From assembly GCF_019565505.1 (NCBI RefSeq), contig NZ_CP067378.1, positions 1,116,001-1,180,000 of the forward strand: a DNA stretch of 64,000 nt, in the 5' to 3' direction. Positions 38,821 through 47,904 of this stretch are shown in pieces (within the stretch, counting starts at the first letter, position 1; each line of letters starts with the position of its first letter). The position numbers were made by a program, and so were the translations under genes. The notes below the pieces were generated by a model. That model made no database searches. It saw only the letters and a list, made by a program, of their open reading frames with translations, and had not been told where the DNA came from. The stretch comes from Flavobacterium davisii. Its GTDB lineage: Bacteria > Bacteroidota > Bacteroidia > Flavobacteriales > Flavobacteriaceae.

Positions 38821-40818
38821 TTATTTCACTTTAAAACGCAAACCAGCATAAGCCATTTGCCCAAAAACTGGAGCATATACTACAGATGTGTCAAAATTTA
38901 TCCCAAACGGATTTTCAGAACCTACGATAGCTTTTTTTTGTTTATAATTTCCTAAATTTTCAATCCCTGTATACACTTCGAATAGCGTAGAAAAAACATG
39001 TGTTACCTGTGTATTCATCACAACAAAATCAGGCGAAAATAGCGGTAATTGTAAATTTGTATTGGGTAATTGTTGTTTACCAGTCCAATTTAAAGTAAAA
39101 TCAAAACGCCATTGTTTGCCTCTTTCTTTTCTATTGATTGTATATTCTATATTAGAAAAGAAACGATGTCTTGCTTGCAAAGGTCGTTGGTATTGCCCTG
39201 TATAATATTCCGTTTTAATATCATAAAACTTATAAGCGGAACGCAAATTCAGGCTTTTAAGAATTTCAATAGTAAACTCTAATTGAAAACTGTTAGCAAA
39301 TGAGTTTCCTTTTAGGTTATAAAAATTAACATCTTGATACGATTCTAAAACGTCTACCACTACTTGATTTTTGAAATCAGTCCGATAAAAATCTATTGAA
39401 GCATCCGCATCCATTCCTAAAAGTTTAAATTTTTGCAAAAAACCGATACCATAATTCCAAGCTATTTCTGGATCTAAACCATAAACATTACCTGAATTAT
39501 TCAAAATATTAATTTTCCTATTACTAGCAAAAAGAACTTGATTTTCTGCAAAAATATTTGCAACACGTTTCCCTTTTCCTACGGAAGCTCTAAGAACTGC
39601 ATTTTTCCGGGGATTATAACGAGTATGAATACGAGGAGTTACAAAAAAACCTAAACGATTATGATGATCTGCACGTCCTCCTATGATAATACTAAAATCA
39701 TCCATATTATCGTAAGTATATTCAAAAAATGCTCCTATAGAATTATCCTTTCTGCTTAGATCTTGTTTTAAAACAAATTCATTATAATCATCTAAAGTAA
39801 AATTTAACCCTGTAGCAAACTTATTCTTAGTATTATGAATAATCGAATTAAAGATTAGATTAGAATAAAAACTCTTTTGCTTAATATCATAAGTCCGTAA
39901 TCCAAAATATGAATTTTGATTATGTATAGTCAATGCGCTCTGGAAACCAACACTCTGGTAAGGAGCTTCTTTCCAAACGTATCCTATTTTAGACGAAAAA
40001 TCGATACGATCTGTTTTAATTTCAGTCCCCCAAGCATTTTCTGTTAATCTGTCTTTTATGGGGTTAAAAATTAATTGTCCAGATTGTTTTTCATCTTTCA
40101 TATAACGAAAATTCAAAAAACTCACCCAACCTGTTTCGGGATTAGCATATTGCCAACGATTCATTATATTTACTTGATTCCCCAACGGATTATCTAAAAA
40201 ACCATCATTGTTCATATCCATTTTGGACACACGCATATTACCGTGCATTAATAAAGTCGTAGCCCATTTAGTCCCTTTTTTTTCTGTAAGATGCGCATTA
40301 AATTCAAAACGAGAATCAGTAGCACCATACAAATTCAAATAAAACGGTATTTCTTTTATAGGTTTTAACAATTCCGTATTTATCTGACCTGAAATACTTT
40401 CGTAACCATTAACCACACTTCCGGCTCCTTTCGTAATTTGAATACTTTCTATCCAAGTCCTCGGCGTAAAAGACATTCCATACACTTGTGAAGCGCCTCG
40501 AACTGATGGTATATTTTCTTCGGTGATTATCAAATATGGAGATGTCAAACCTAACATTTTTATTTGTTTAGTACCCGTTAACGCATCTGAATAATAAACA
40601 TCAATAGTAGGATTTGTTTCAAAACTTTCAGCCAGATTACAACAAGCTGCTTTTAGCAATTCTTTACTAGATAAAACAGTTGTATTAGTTGTCTTTAACA
40701 ACGATTTTTCTAATTTATCACGCTTAGATTGGACTGTTATCGTTTTTAAACTATCCACCTTTTGCCCAAATAGCAAAGCGCTAATGAGCATTAATATATA
40801 CGTATAAGTAGTTTTCAT
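38821..40818 (-). CDS. TonB-dependent outer-membrane receptor, probably for a metal
   Basis: 665 residues, intact: signal (TYILMLISALLFGQ), plug domain with TITVQSKRDKLEKS, ACCNLAESFETNPTIDV and the receptor barrel ending AGLRFKVK. The double cysteine in the plug is typical of receptors found beside HMA and HYC-type genes. It should import a chelated metal or siderophore using TonB. Neighbours on both sides are metal-binding secreted proteins, which points to copper or related metals. No carboxypeptidase domain precedes the plug, unlike SusC types. Confidence 0.82.
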   Translation of the reverse strand: MKTTYTYILMLISALLFGQKVDSLKTITVQSKRDKLEKSLLKTTNTTVLSSKELLKAACCNLAESFETNPTIDVYYSDALTGTKQIKMLGLTSPYLIITEENIPSVRGASQVYGMSFTPRTWIESIQITKGAGSVVNGYESISGQINTELLKPIKEIPFYLNLYGATDSRFEFNAHLTEKKGTKWATTLLMHGNMRVSKMDMNNDGFLDNPLGNQVNIMNRWQYANPETGWVSFLNFRYMKDEKQSGQLIFNPIKDRLTENAWGTEIKTDRIDFSSKIGYVWKEAPYQSVGFQSALTIHNQNSYFGLRTYDIKQKSFYSNLIFNSIIHNTKNKFATGLNFTLDDYNEFVLKQDLSRKDNSIGAFFEYTYDNMDDFSIIIGGRADHHNRLGFFVTPRIHTRYNPRKNAVLRASVGKGKRVANIFAENQVLFASNRKINILNNSGNVYGLDPEIAWNYGIGFLQKFKLLGMDADASIDFYRTDFKNQVVVDVLESYQDVNFYNLKGNSFANSFQLEFTIEILKSLNLRSAYKFYDIKTEYYTGQYQRPLQARHRFFSNIEYTINRKERGKQWRFDFTLNWTGKQQLPNTNLQLPLFSPDFVVMNTQVTHVFSTLFEVYTGIENLGNYKQKKAIVGSENPFGINFDTSVVYAPVFGQMAYAGLRFKVK

Positions 40819-40883
40819 TTTTTAATTAATTAGTAAAACATTCTTTTAGGAAAAACCCTCTAAACCAAATGTGACTAATTAAT

Positions 40884-41288
40884 TTAAGCGTAAAATAACA
40901 ATCGAGAATATAATTTGTAAAATGGTGGTGCATGAGTATTACAGTGATAAGCAGGTAAATTATTTACCATAACCCCATTCACTATACGTTCATTAAATAC
41001 GAGCTCAAATCCTTCTTTTGTTATAAAAACAGGTGATTCAAACTGAATTGATTTTATTAAAATTTTTTCAGAAGTACTCTCCTTAATTTCTACTTTTTTG
41101 TCTTTACAACAAGAATCTTCTACTTCTTTTTTATCTCCACAACAGCCCGAAGAATTATTTTTTTTAAGGCTCTCAACAGAAATAGCGGCTATTACCTCTC
41201 CACAATAGTGTACATTAATTGCCAATCCTGTATTCGAAACCAACACAAGCAATGCCAAAGTAATATGTATAAAATTGCGAAATTTCAT
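40884..41288 (-). CDS. Cys-rich secreted protein, HYC_CC_PP-like
   Basis: 134 residues with signal peptide, the motif HYCGEVIAAIS after it, a cysteine cluster (GCCGDKKEVEDSCCKDKK) and a C-terminal PAYHCNTHAPP. This is the His-Tyr-Cys / Cys-Cys / Pro-Pro pattern of a Bacteroidota family linked to metal genes. It lies 65 bases before the TonB receptor. It may bind copper in the periplasm; this is inferred from cysteines and neighbours. Confidence 0.7.
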   Translation of the reverse strand: MKFRNFIHITLALLVLVSNTGLAINVHYCGEVIAAISVESLKKNNSSGCCGDKKEVEDSCCKDKKVEIKESTSEKILIKSIQFESPVFITKEGFELVFNERIVNGVMVNNLPAYHCNTHAPPFYKLYSRLLFYA

Positions 41289-41333
41289 CTTTACAAAGAT
41301 AATTTATTTTTTTTCGAGTTCAATCCTAAAGAA

Positions 41334-41786
41334 TCAATTGAATTTTGTATTTTCTTTTTGGCAATAAAAAGCGGGGATAAATAAAATTAAAAATAAAGGT
41401 TGAATTAAAAATCGACGAATATAAAACAACGTCATCCTATAACTTTCATCAAAAAACTGTAAAACAAAAAAAATAAAAAGAATTAAAAAAAACAAAAAGA
41501 ACAAATAAAGAATAATAGCTATTTTAATCATTCCAATTTCTCTAAATAATACAAATAAAAAGATTAGACTTAAGAATGTATTCAAAAAATAACGTAACAA
41601 CCAATTAAACAACAACTTAACCAAGTTATAATCTGGATATAGCTGCTGTTGAAATTCTCCTTTAAAATATTCAATAAATGGATCATAAAACCAATCAGAT
41701 TCATAATTCCTTACAAGTATTAAACCTGTAATAGATAAAACACCTATTACAAACCTATCTTTATTTTTTAGTAATTTTTGAAACAT
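41334..41786 (-). CDS. Exosortase F system-associated membrane protein
   Basis: 150 residues with about four membrane segments rich in Phe/Leu (41-58 and 70-115) and the typical start KDRFVIGVLSITGLILVRNYES. It overlaps the exosortase gene by 26 bases. The family is always found beside XrtF and is thought to be part of its protein-sorting machinery in the inner membrane. Confidence 0.75.
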   Translation of the reverse strand: MFQKLLKNKDRFVIGVLSITGLILVRNYESDWFYDPFIEYFKGEFQQQLYPDYNLVKLLFNWLLRYFLNTFLSLIFLFVLFREIGMIKIAIILYLFFLFFLILFIFFVLQFFDESYRMTLFYIRRFLIQPLFLILFIPAFYCQKENTKFN

Positions 41787-42308
41787 ATTCCGAATATTTT
41801 TTCACCCAATATAACCAAAGTACGAACACTATACCATAAATAATGACAGGAAATAAAATCCCATGTAAAAAATGTCCGTATTGCGGATAAAGATTATATA
41901 AAACAACAAGTAATACAATTCGTAAAATATTCAAAACATATATAAACAAACTTCCTAACAGCGCAAAACCGAATGTTTGATTAAAATTAGTTGAAAAGGC
42001 TATTACAAAAGCATTAAATAGAATAATAATACTTATTGAATTACAGCCTTCAATTATACGAGCTAGGTATTGCTTGTTTACATACAACTGATATTGTTCA
42101 TTCAGAGCATCTTCTACAAGATTAACCTTTAGACCTAAATAAACCAGAATTTTTTCCGTTGCATACGATACATTTTCAGTAAATCCATCGACTTGATTCA
42201 CAAAACCAGACAAATACAATCTGTAAAGTACTGTAAGTACTAAATAAGACAAAAAAACTTTCCTAAAAAAAGGAAAAAGGGGCGGTAGTGTTTTAAAAGT
42301 GTCTTCAA
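41761..42308 (-). CDS. xrtF: Exosortase family protein XrtF (start shifted by a base error)
   Basis: The catalytic residues of exosortases are visible: Cys in IIEGCNSISI, Arg in LNILRIVLL and His in YGHFLHGILFP. The longest frame starts inside a membrane segment; one T is missing near 42251-42257, and restoring it adds HYRPFFLFLGKFFLSYL to give about 182 residues, the usual XrtF length. TTG at 42308 is the likely start. XrtF cleaves and anchors surface proteins with its own C-terminal signal. TAAATTTG at 42331-42324 may be its -7 box. Confidence 0.75.
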
Positions 42309-42323
42309 AAAATTATTTTTTAA

Positions 42324-42363
42324 CAAATTTATATAATTTAAAAAAAACAAGTATTTTACATTT
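42324..42363. promoter_or_regulatory. Divergent -7 boxes for xrtF and the GAF gene
   Basis: On the minus strand TAAATTTG (42331-42324) faces xrtF. On the plus strand TACATTTG (42356-42363) faces the GAF gene at 42384. Both match TAnnTTTG. No clear TTG at the right distance was seen for either, so activity is uncertain. Confidence 0.45.
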
Positions 42364-42383
42364 GTAAAAAAATCTAAAAGATC

Positions 42384-42839
42384 ATGCAATTCGAAAATCT
42401 AAAACCTCAAATTATATCTATTATAAATGACAGTTCATCCTCTAGAGATAAAAAATTAACCCGTATTTGTCAGTTATTACAAGACACTATTTCCTATTAT
42501 AATTGGGTTGGCTTTTATTTTGCCAATCATGAAACACGTACTTTACATTTAGGCCCGTATGTAGGTGCAGAAACGGACCATACTGTTATTCCCTTTGGAA
42601 AAGGCATCTGCGGACAAGTGGCAGAATCAAATACTAATTTTGTAGTTCCAGATGTACAAGCACAGGACAATTATATAGCTTGTAGCTTTACTGTAAAATC
42701 TGAAATTGTAGTTCCTTTATTTGTAAACGGTGTAAATATTGGACAAATAGATATTGATAGTCATGTCCTAGATCCTTTTACGGAAGCAGATGAGCATTTT
42801 TTAGAGTTTGTTAATTCAGAAGTTGCGAAACTTTTTTAA
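42384..42839 (+). CDS. GAF-domain protein, free methionine-R-sulfoxide reductase-like
   Basis: 151 residues forming one GAF domain. Motifs WVGFYFA, GKGICGQVAES, NYIACSFTVKSEIVVPL and GQIDIDSH match fRMsr enzymes, which reduce free Met-R-sulfoxide. Two of the three usual cysteines are present (in GICG and YIACS), including the catalytic position; the first is absent. The gene stands alone on the plus strand ahead of rpsO. Confidence 0.75.
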   Translation: MQFENLKPQIISIINDSSSSRDKKLTRICQLLQDTISYYNWVGFYFANHETRTLHLGPYVGAETDHTVIPFGKGICGQVAESNTNFVVPDVQAQDNYIACSFTVKSEIVVPLFVNGVNIGQIDIDSHVLDPFTEADEHFLEFVNSEVAKLF

Positions 42840-42879
42840 AATAATTTATAATTCATAATTTATAATTCATAATTATTTT

Positions 42880-42887
42880 TACCTTTG
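42880..42887 (+). promoter_or_regulatory. -7 box upstream of rpsO
   Basis: TACCTTTG matches the Bacteroidota TAnnTTTG element and lies 54 bases before the rpsO start at 42942. The usual TTG partner is not clear in the AT repeat (ATAATTTATAATTC) before it. Confidence 0.5.
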
Positions 42888-42941
42888 TGCCCGTATTGGG
42901 AAAATCTCAATCTACATAATAATCATTTAAATAATATTAGC

Positions 42942-43211
42942 ATGTATTTATCAAAAGAAAAAAAAGTTGAAATCTTCACTCAACACGGAGGAAAAGCTGA
43001 AAACACAGGTTCAGCAGAAGGACAAGTAGCTTTATTTACTTTCAGAATTAATCACTTAACAGAGCACTTAAAAAGAAATCGTCATGATTACAACACTGAG
43101 CGCTCGTTAGTAAAGTTAGTAGGAAAAAGAAGATCTCTTCTTGACTATCTAAAAAACAAGGATATCAACAGATATCGTGCGATTATCAAAGAATTGAACA
43201 TCAGAAAATAA
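42942..43211 (+). CDS. rpsO: 30S ribosomal protein S15
   Basis: 89 residues, complete: starts YLSKEKKVEIFTQHGG, then NTGSAEGQVALFTFRINHL and ends with YRAIIKELNIRK, the S15 fold that binds 16S rRNA. The start is the Met at 42942; the longer frame from 42885 includes the promoter. It precedes pnp as in most bacteria. A terminator-like hairpin follows at 43221. Confidence 0.95.
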   Translation: MYLSKEKKVEIFTQHGGKAENTGSAEGQVALFTFRINHLTEHLKRNRHDYNTERSLVKLVGKRRSLLDYLKNKDINRYRAIIKELNIRK

Positions 43212-43220
43212 TCCAGATAA

Positions 43221-43250
43221 AAAGAGGTGCTCGCGCGCCTCTTTTTATTT
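43221..43250 (+). terminator. Terminator after rpsO
   Basis: AAGAGGTGC and GCGCCTCTT pair (one G-T) around TCGC, followed by TTTATTTTT. It separates rpsO from pnp. Confidence 0.75.
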
Positions 43251-43365
43251 TTAAATATTTTACAACAAAAGTTTGGTTTTTCATTGGGTTTCAAACAACT
43301 ACACAACAACACAACAACAACAACACAACTAGAACCCATTGTTTAATTTTACAAAAAAAGATTTT

Positions 43366-45535
43366 ATGATCCCAAAAGTATTTCAAGAAGTTATCGATTT
43401 AGGAGATGGAAGAACCATCACAATCGAAACAGGGAAATTAGCCAAACAAGCCGATGGGTCTGTAGTTGTGCGAATGGGCGATGCTATGCTTTTAGCAACG
43501 GCTGTTTCTGCTAGAACAGCTAACCCCGGGTGTAGACTTTTTACCGCTAACAGTAGATTATCGTGAAAAATTTGCAGCAGCAGGCCGTTTCCCGGGAGGT
43601 TTCTTCAAGAGAGAAGCACGCCCTAGTGATAGTGAAGTATTAACAATGCGCTTAGTTGATCGTGTTTTACGTCCTTTATTCCCTGACGATTATCATGCTG
43701 AAACTCAAATCATGATTCAATTAATGTCTCATGATGAAAATGTTATGCCAGATGCCTTAACAGGTTTAGCCGCTTCAGCATCATTAGCTGTTTCAGATAT
43801 CCCTTTTTATAACTTTATTTCAGAAGTACGTGTAGGACGAATAGATGGTAAACTAATTATCAATCCTAACAAGACACAACTTGAAAGTTCCGATATCGAT
43901 ATGATGATTGGTGCTTCCAAAGACTCTGTTTGTATGGTAGAAGGCGAAATGAAAGAAATTTCAGAAGCTGAAATGATAGAAGCTATAAAATTTGCTCACG
44001 AAGCTATAAAAGTTCAAATTGAAGCACAAGAAAAGTTACGTGCAGCTATTGGCACCTTAACATATCGTGAATACGAACCTGAAAAAAATGACGAAGCCGT
44101 ATACAACAAAGTAAAAGAAGCTTCTTACAACCAATTTTACGCAGTAGCCCAAGAAGCATCTGCCAAACAAGAAAGAGGTGAAAAATTTGCCGCTATTGCA
44201 GAAGAAATAAAAGCTTTATACTCTGATGAAGAGTATGCCGAAAATGAAGATTTAAAAGAGTTAGTAAGCCGATACATATACAAAACACAAAAGGCAGCCG
44301 TTCGTAATGTAATCCTTGAACAAGGAATCCGTTTAGACGGCCGTAAGACAACCGAAATCCGTCCTATTTGGTCCGAAATCGATTATTTACCATCTGCTCA
44401 TGGTTCTGCTATTTTTACACGAGGAGAAACACAAGCTCTAGCTACCGTAACATTAGGCACCTCTAGAGAAGCAAACATTATCGACTTACCTTCAGAACAA
44501 GGAGAAGAACGTTTTTACTTACACTATAACTTCCCTCCTTTCTCAACCGGCGAAGCCAAACCTTTAAGAGGCACTTCACGTCGTGAAATAGGACACGGAA
44601 ACCTAGCTCAACGCGCCCTTAAAAACATGATCCCTTCTGATTGCCCTTACACGATCCGTGTTGTATCAGAAGTCTTAGAATCAAATGGTTCTTCCTCTAT
44701 GGCAACCGTATGCTCAGGAACATTAGCACTAATGGACGCTGGTGTACAAATGGTAAAACCCGTTTCTGGCATTGCTATGGGATTAATTACAGATGGAGAA
44801 AAATTTGCTGTCCTATCAGACATTTTAGGTGATGAAGATCACTTAGGCGACATGGATTTTAAAGTAACAGGTACAGCCGACGGTATTACAGCTTGCCAAA
44901 TGGACATTAAAATAGAAGGATTACGCTATGACATTATGGAACAAGCATTAGCACAAGCCCGTGATGGCCGTATGCACATCTTAAACAAAATCATTGAAAC
45001 AATATCAGAACCAAGAACTAGCGTTAAACCTAAAGCTCCTAAAATCATCATGAGCTCAATACCTGCTAGTATGATTGGAGCATTTATTGGTCCGAGGCGG
45101 TAAAAACATTCAAGAACTACAAAAAGTCACCGAAACCACCATTGTACTAACAGAAGAAGGAGATAAAGGCATTGTTGAAATTCTAGGCACTAATCAAAAA
45201 GGAATAGAGGCTGTGTTAGCTAAAATTGAAGCTATGGTATTCAAACCACAATTAGGCGAAGCTTATGAGGTAAAAGTAACCAAAATGTTAGATTTTGGTG
45301 CTGTTGTAGAATACACTAAAGCCCCCGGAAACGAAGTTTTACTCCATGTATCAGAATTAGCTTGGGAACGCACCGAAAAACCTAGCGATGTAATAAATTT
45401 AGGCGATGTATTTATGATTAAATATTTAGGTATTGACCCTAAAAACAAAAAGAAAAAGTTTCAAGAAAACAATTACTTCCTCGCCCTCCTCGCGAAGAAA
45501 AAAAAGAAGATAAAAAAACAAACCCACAAGGTTAA
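43366..45535 (+). CDS. pnp: Polyribonucleotide nucleotidyltransferase (three frameshifts)
   Basis: Met at 43366 ([15 protein letters not shown]) starts the first RNase PH domain. The second PH domain ([14 protein letters not shown]), KH domain ([16 protein letters not shown]) and S1 domain ([16 protein letters not shown]) follow; about 720 residues. Breaks are near 43526-43532 (one extra G), 45090-45098 (GG lost before the KH GGK) and 45440-45460 (A lost, restoring [10 protein letters not shown] and NPQG at 45535). The enzyme degrades RNA from the 3' end. As pnp is intact on both sides of each break, errors are likely. Confidence 0.9.
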
Positions 45536-45560
45536 TTAATTTTATTAATTCAAATAGATG

Positions 45561-45596
45561 AAACCTCGATTTTTTTTCGAGGTTTTTTATTTTTTC
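45561..45596 (+). terminator. Terminator after pnp
   Basis: Stem AACCTCGA (45562-45569) and TCGAGGTT (45577-45584), then a long T-rich tail. It is placed 25 bases after the pnp stop. Confidence 0.85.
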
Positions 45597-45661
45597 TGTA
45601 ACTTTTCACCCCTTCTTTACGTATAACCATTAGAACTTTTAAAAAGCAAGGAGATTTTTAA

Positions 45662-46525
45662 ATGAGACAGCTCAAAATTACTAAGCAGGTAACTAACCGT
45701 GAAACTGCTTCCCTAGACAAATACCTACAAGAAATTGGCAAAGTAGATTTAATTACTGCAGATGAAGAAGTAGAATTAGCTCAACGCATCAAGGCTGGCG
45801 ATCAAAGAGCCTTAGAAAAATTAACAAAAGCGAACTTACGTTTCGTAGTATCCGTAGCAAAACAATATCAAAATCAAGGATTAACCCTACCCGATTTAAT
45901 TAACGAGGGAAATTTAGGTTTAATTAAAGCAGCCCAGCGCTTTGACGAAACACGTGGTTTTAAATTTATTTCATACGCTGTATGGTGGATTCGCCAATCT
46001 ATCCTACAAGCTTTAGCAGAACAATCGCGTATTGTACGTTTGCCTCTAAACAAAATTGGTTCTATCAATAAAATCAATAAAATGTACGCTTTATTAGAGC
46101 AATCTAACGAGCGCGCTCCATCCGCTGAAGAAATAGCAGCTGAATTGGATATGACCGTAAACGACGTAAAAGAATCAATGAAAAACTCAGGTCGCCATCT
46201 ATCTATGGATGCTCCTTTAGTAGAAGGTGAAGATTCTAATTTATATGACGTACTACGCTCCGGAGAATCACCTAATCCAGATAGAGAACTGATTCATGAA
46301 TCATTACGAACCGAAATCGAACGCTCATTAGAAACATTAACTCCTCGTGAAGCCGATGTCGTTCGTTTATACTTCGGATTAGGCGATCAACACCCTATGA
46401 CTTTAGAAGAAATTGGCGAAACTTTTGATTTAACTCGCGAACGTGTTCGTCAAATTAAGGAAAAAGCCATTAGAAGATTAAAGCATACTTCTAGAAGTAA
46501 AATCCTAAAAACATATCTCGGATAA
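45662..46525 (+). CDS. rpoD: Housekeeping sigma factor RpoD/SigA (short Bacteroidota form)
   Basis: 287 residues without region 1.1. Region 1.2 ([20 protein letters not shown]), 2.3-2.4 ([20 protein letters not shown]) and 4.2 ([20 protein letters not shown], then AIRRLKH) are intact. This is the sigma-ABfr type that reads TTG/TAnnTTTG promoters, matching the sites in this window. A rare Shine-Dalgarno-like AAGGAG lies seven bases before the ATG. Confidence 0.95.
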   Translation: MRQLKITKQVTNRETASLDKYLQEIGKVDLITADEEVELAQRIKAGDQRALEKLTKANLRFVVSVAKQYQNQGLTLPDLINEGNLGLIKAAQRFDETRGFKFISYAVWWIRQSILQALAEQSRIVRLPLNKIGSINKINKMYALLEQSNERAPSAEEIAAELDMTVNDVKESMKNSGRHLSMDAPLVEGEDSNLYDVLRSGESPNPDRELIHESLRTEIERSLETLTPREADVVRLYFGLGDQHPMTLEEIGETFDLTRERVRQIKEKAIRRLKHTSRSKILKTYLG

Positions 46526-47132
46526 GCTATTTTTTTATAAAAAAATGTTAACTTTACACTTTTTAAGTTTATAATTAAACATTTATATTACCGTAACAAC
46601 AGTCTAAGACTGTTCGTTTTTTGATTGATGATTGAAACTCCGGCTGATTACCGGAGTTTTATTTTCTCCTCACTTTCGCTCATTTTTACCCCATATTCCG
46701 TATTAGACTTTGTTGTGAAACAAAAAACAATAATAATTCAAATGCTCACGGAAAATCTTAGAAAAAATAGGGATACTTTTTCAAAAAAACTATTGTACTT
46801 GATCCGGATTATGAAACTTCTCCTTCCGTAGGAGTAACAAACAAATGAGATCCTTATACATTCTTTCACCTTTATTCCATGTCTATTCGATAATATAAAA
46901 ACAATCTTACAAAGATTCAAATCATCAATAAATATATTTCCTAAACATAATTATATTACAAATTGTCTTTAATGTGTATAACTTATAATGCAAGATTTAC
47001 AACATTATAAAGAAAGGGAATAAAAAAAGAAAGCTGAGCTAAAAAAGGCAAAAAAAAGACTATTAATACCCAATAAAAGGACTTAGAAGGACTTACCTCT
47101 CTTTAAAAAAAAATTTAATTATTTTATTGTAG
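46526..47132. other. Region between rpoD and tRNA-Arg with two terminators
   Basis: Two hairpins follow rpoD: AACAGTCT/AGACTGTT at 46598-46614 with CGTTTTTTG after it, and AAACTCCGG/CCGGAGTTT at 46635-46659 followed by TATTTTC. Open frames in 46625-46920 overlap these hairpins and look non-coding. The remainder (46680-47130) is AT-rich with no gene seen. Confidence 0.65.
46598..46665 (+). terminator. Tandem terminators after rpoD
   Basis: An 8-bp stem (46598-46605/46607-46614) followed by a T run, then a 9-bp stem (46635-46643/46651-46659) with TATTTTC after it. Two stems in a row suggest firm isolation of rpoD from downstream sequence. Confidence 0.7.
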
Positions 47133-47205
47133 TGGCCTTATTGGGATTCGAACCCAAATCGTCAGAACCGGAATCTGATATTCTATCCAATTGAACTATA
47201 AAGCC
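47133..47205 (-). tRNA. tRNA-Arg (anticodon CCG)
   Basis: The minus-strand sequence folds as a tRNA of 73 bases. The acceptor pairs GGCTTTA with TAAGGCC (one G-T). The anticodon stem is TCAGA/TCTGA with loop TTCCGGT, anticodon CCG, reading Arg CGG. The T arm contains GGTTCGAATCCC, and A is the discriminator base. CCA is not encoded. Confidence 0.93.
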
Positions 47206-47293
47206 AATATAATCACTAATATTAAATTAAGGATTTTTATCTATATATCTAATAATAGAGATCTAGTAAAAATCCTTAATCATTTTTCTCGTT

Positions 47294-47743
47294 TTAAGCT
47301 AGGAGCTTTTTTACAATATTAGAAATCGTTTTTCCATCTGCTTGTCCTGCTAATACCTTAGAAGCCTGCCCCATTACTTGCCCCATAGCTGCCATTCCTG
47401 AAAAACCTCCTTCTGCAATAATTTCAGCAACTGCAGTTTCTACTTCTTCTTCTGACAATTGAGCAGGTAAAAACTTTTCGATAACAGCTACTTGTGCTAA
47501 TTCGGGTTCAGCTAAATCTGAACGATTTTGTTCTATATAAATAGCCGCTGAATCTTTACGCTGCTTAACTAAACGTTGTAATAACTTTATTTCATCATCA
47601 GCTGAAATCTCTTCCTTAGCTCCACTTTCTGTCTGCGCTAATAGAATAGCTGACTTAATCGCTCTTAAAGCCTCTAATGCTACTGAATCTTTAGCCTTCA
47701 TAGCATTTTTCATTTCGTCCATAATTTTTGCTGATAAACTCAT
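47294..47743 (-). CDS. GatB/YqeY domain protein
   Basis: 149 residues: starts SLSAKIMDEMKNAMKAKDSV, then LRAIKSAI, QRLVKQRKDSAA and KFLPAQLSEEE, and ends with MGQVMGQAS and KTISNIVKKLL. It is the YqeY family, related to the GatB tail that contacts tRNA. Its role is not defined. It lies 161 bases after ftsZ on the same strand, and the ftsZ terminator separates them. Confidence 0.85.
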   Translation of the reverse strand: MSLSAKIMDEMKNAMKAKDSVALEALRAIKSAILLAQTESGAKEEISADDEIKLLQRLVKQRKDSAAIYIEQNRSDLAEPELAQVAVIEKFLPAQLSEEEVETAVAEIIAEGGFSGMAAMGQVMGQASKVLAGQADGKTISNIVKKLLA

Positions 47744-47843
47744 AAGGATTTTATATTAGATATTTTTTTATAATTAGTTTAAACATTTTATTTCACTTTG
47801 AAAACAAAAAAGTAAATTTTTACGAGATGCGAAATTAAAAAAA

Positions 47844-47875
47844 TTACCCGAAAAATCATTACATTTTTCGGGTAA
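47844..47875 (-). terminator. Terminator of the dcw cluster after ftsZ
   Basis: Arms 47844-47856 (TTACCCGAAAAAT) and 47863-47875 pair perfectly over 13 bp with a six-base loop. On the minus strand they are followed by TTTTTTT. It lies 30 bases after the ftsZ stop and marks the end of the long cell-wall operon. Confidence 0.9.
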
Positions 47876-47904
47876 GATAGTATACTTTTTTTATTTTAAT
47901 TAAT

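Noticed and set aside
42839..42885. ATAATTTATAATTC short repeats as a CRISPR or array
   Set aside because: They are low-complexity AT repeats of a few units without spacers; no CRISPR array is present in the window.
46625..46920. Open frames on both strands after rpoD
   Set aside because: They overlap the terminator hairpins and AT-rich spacer, lack a promoter or protein-like composition, and do not resemble any family.
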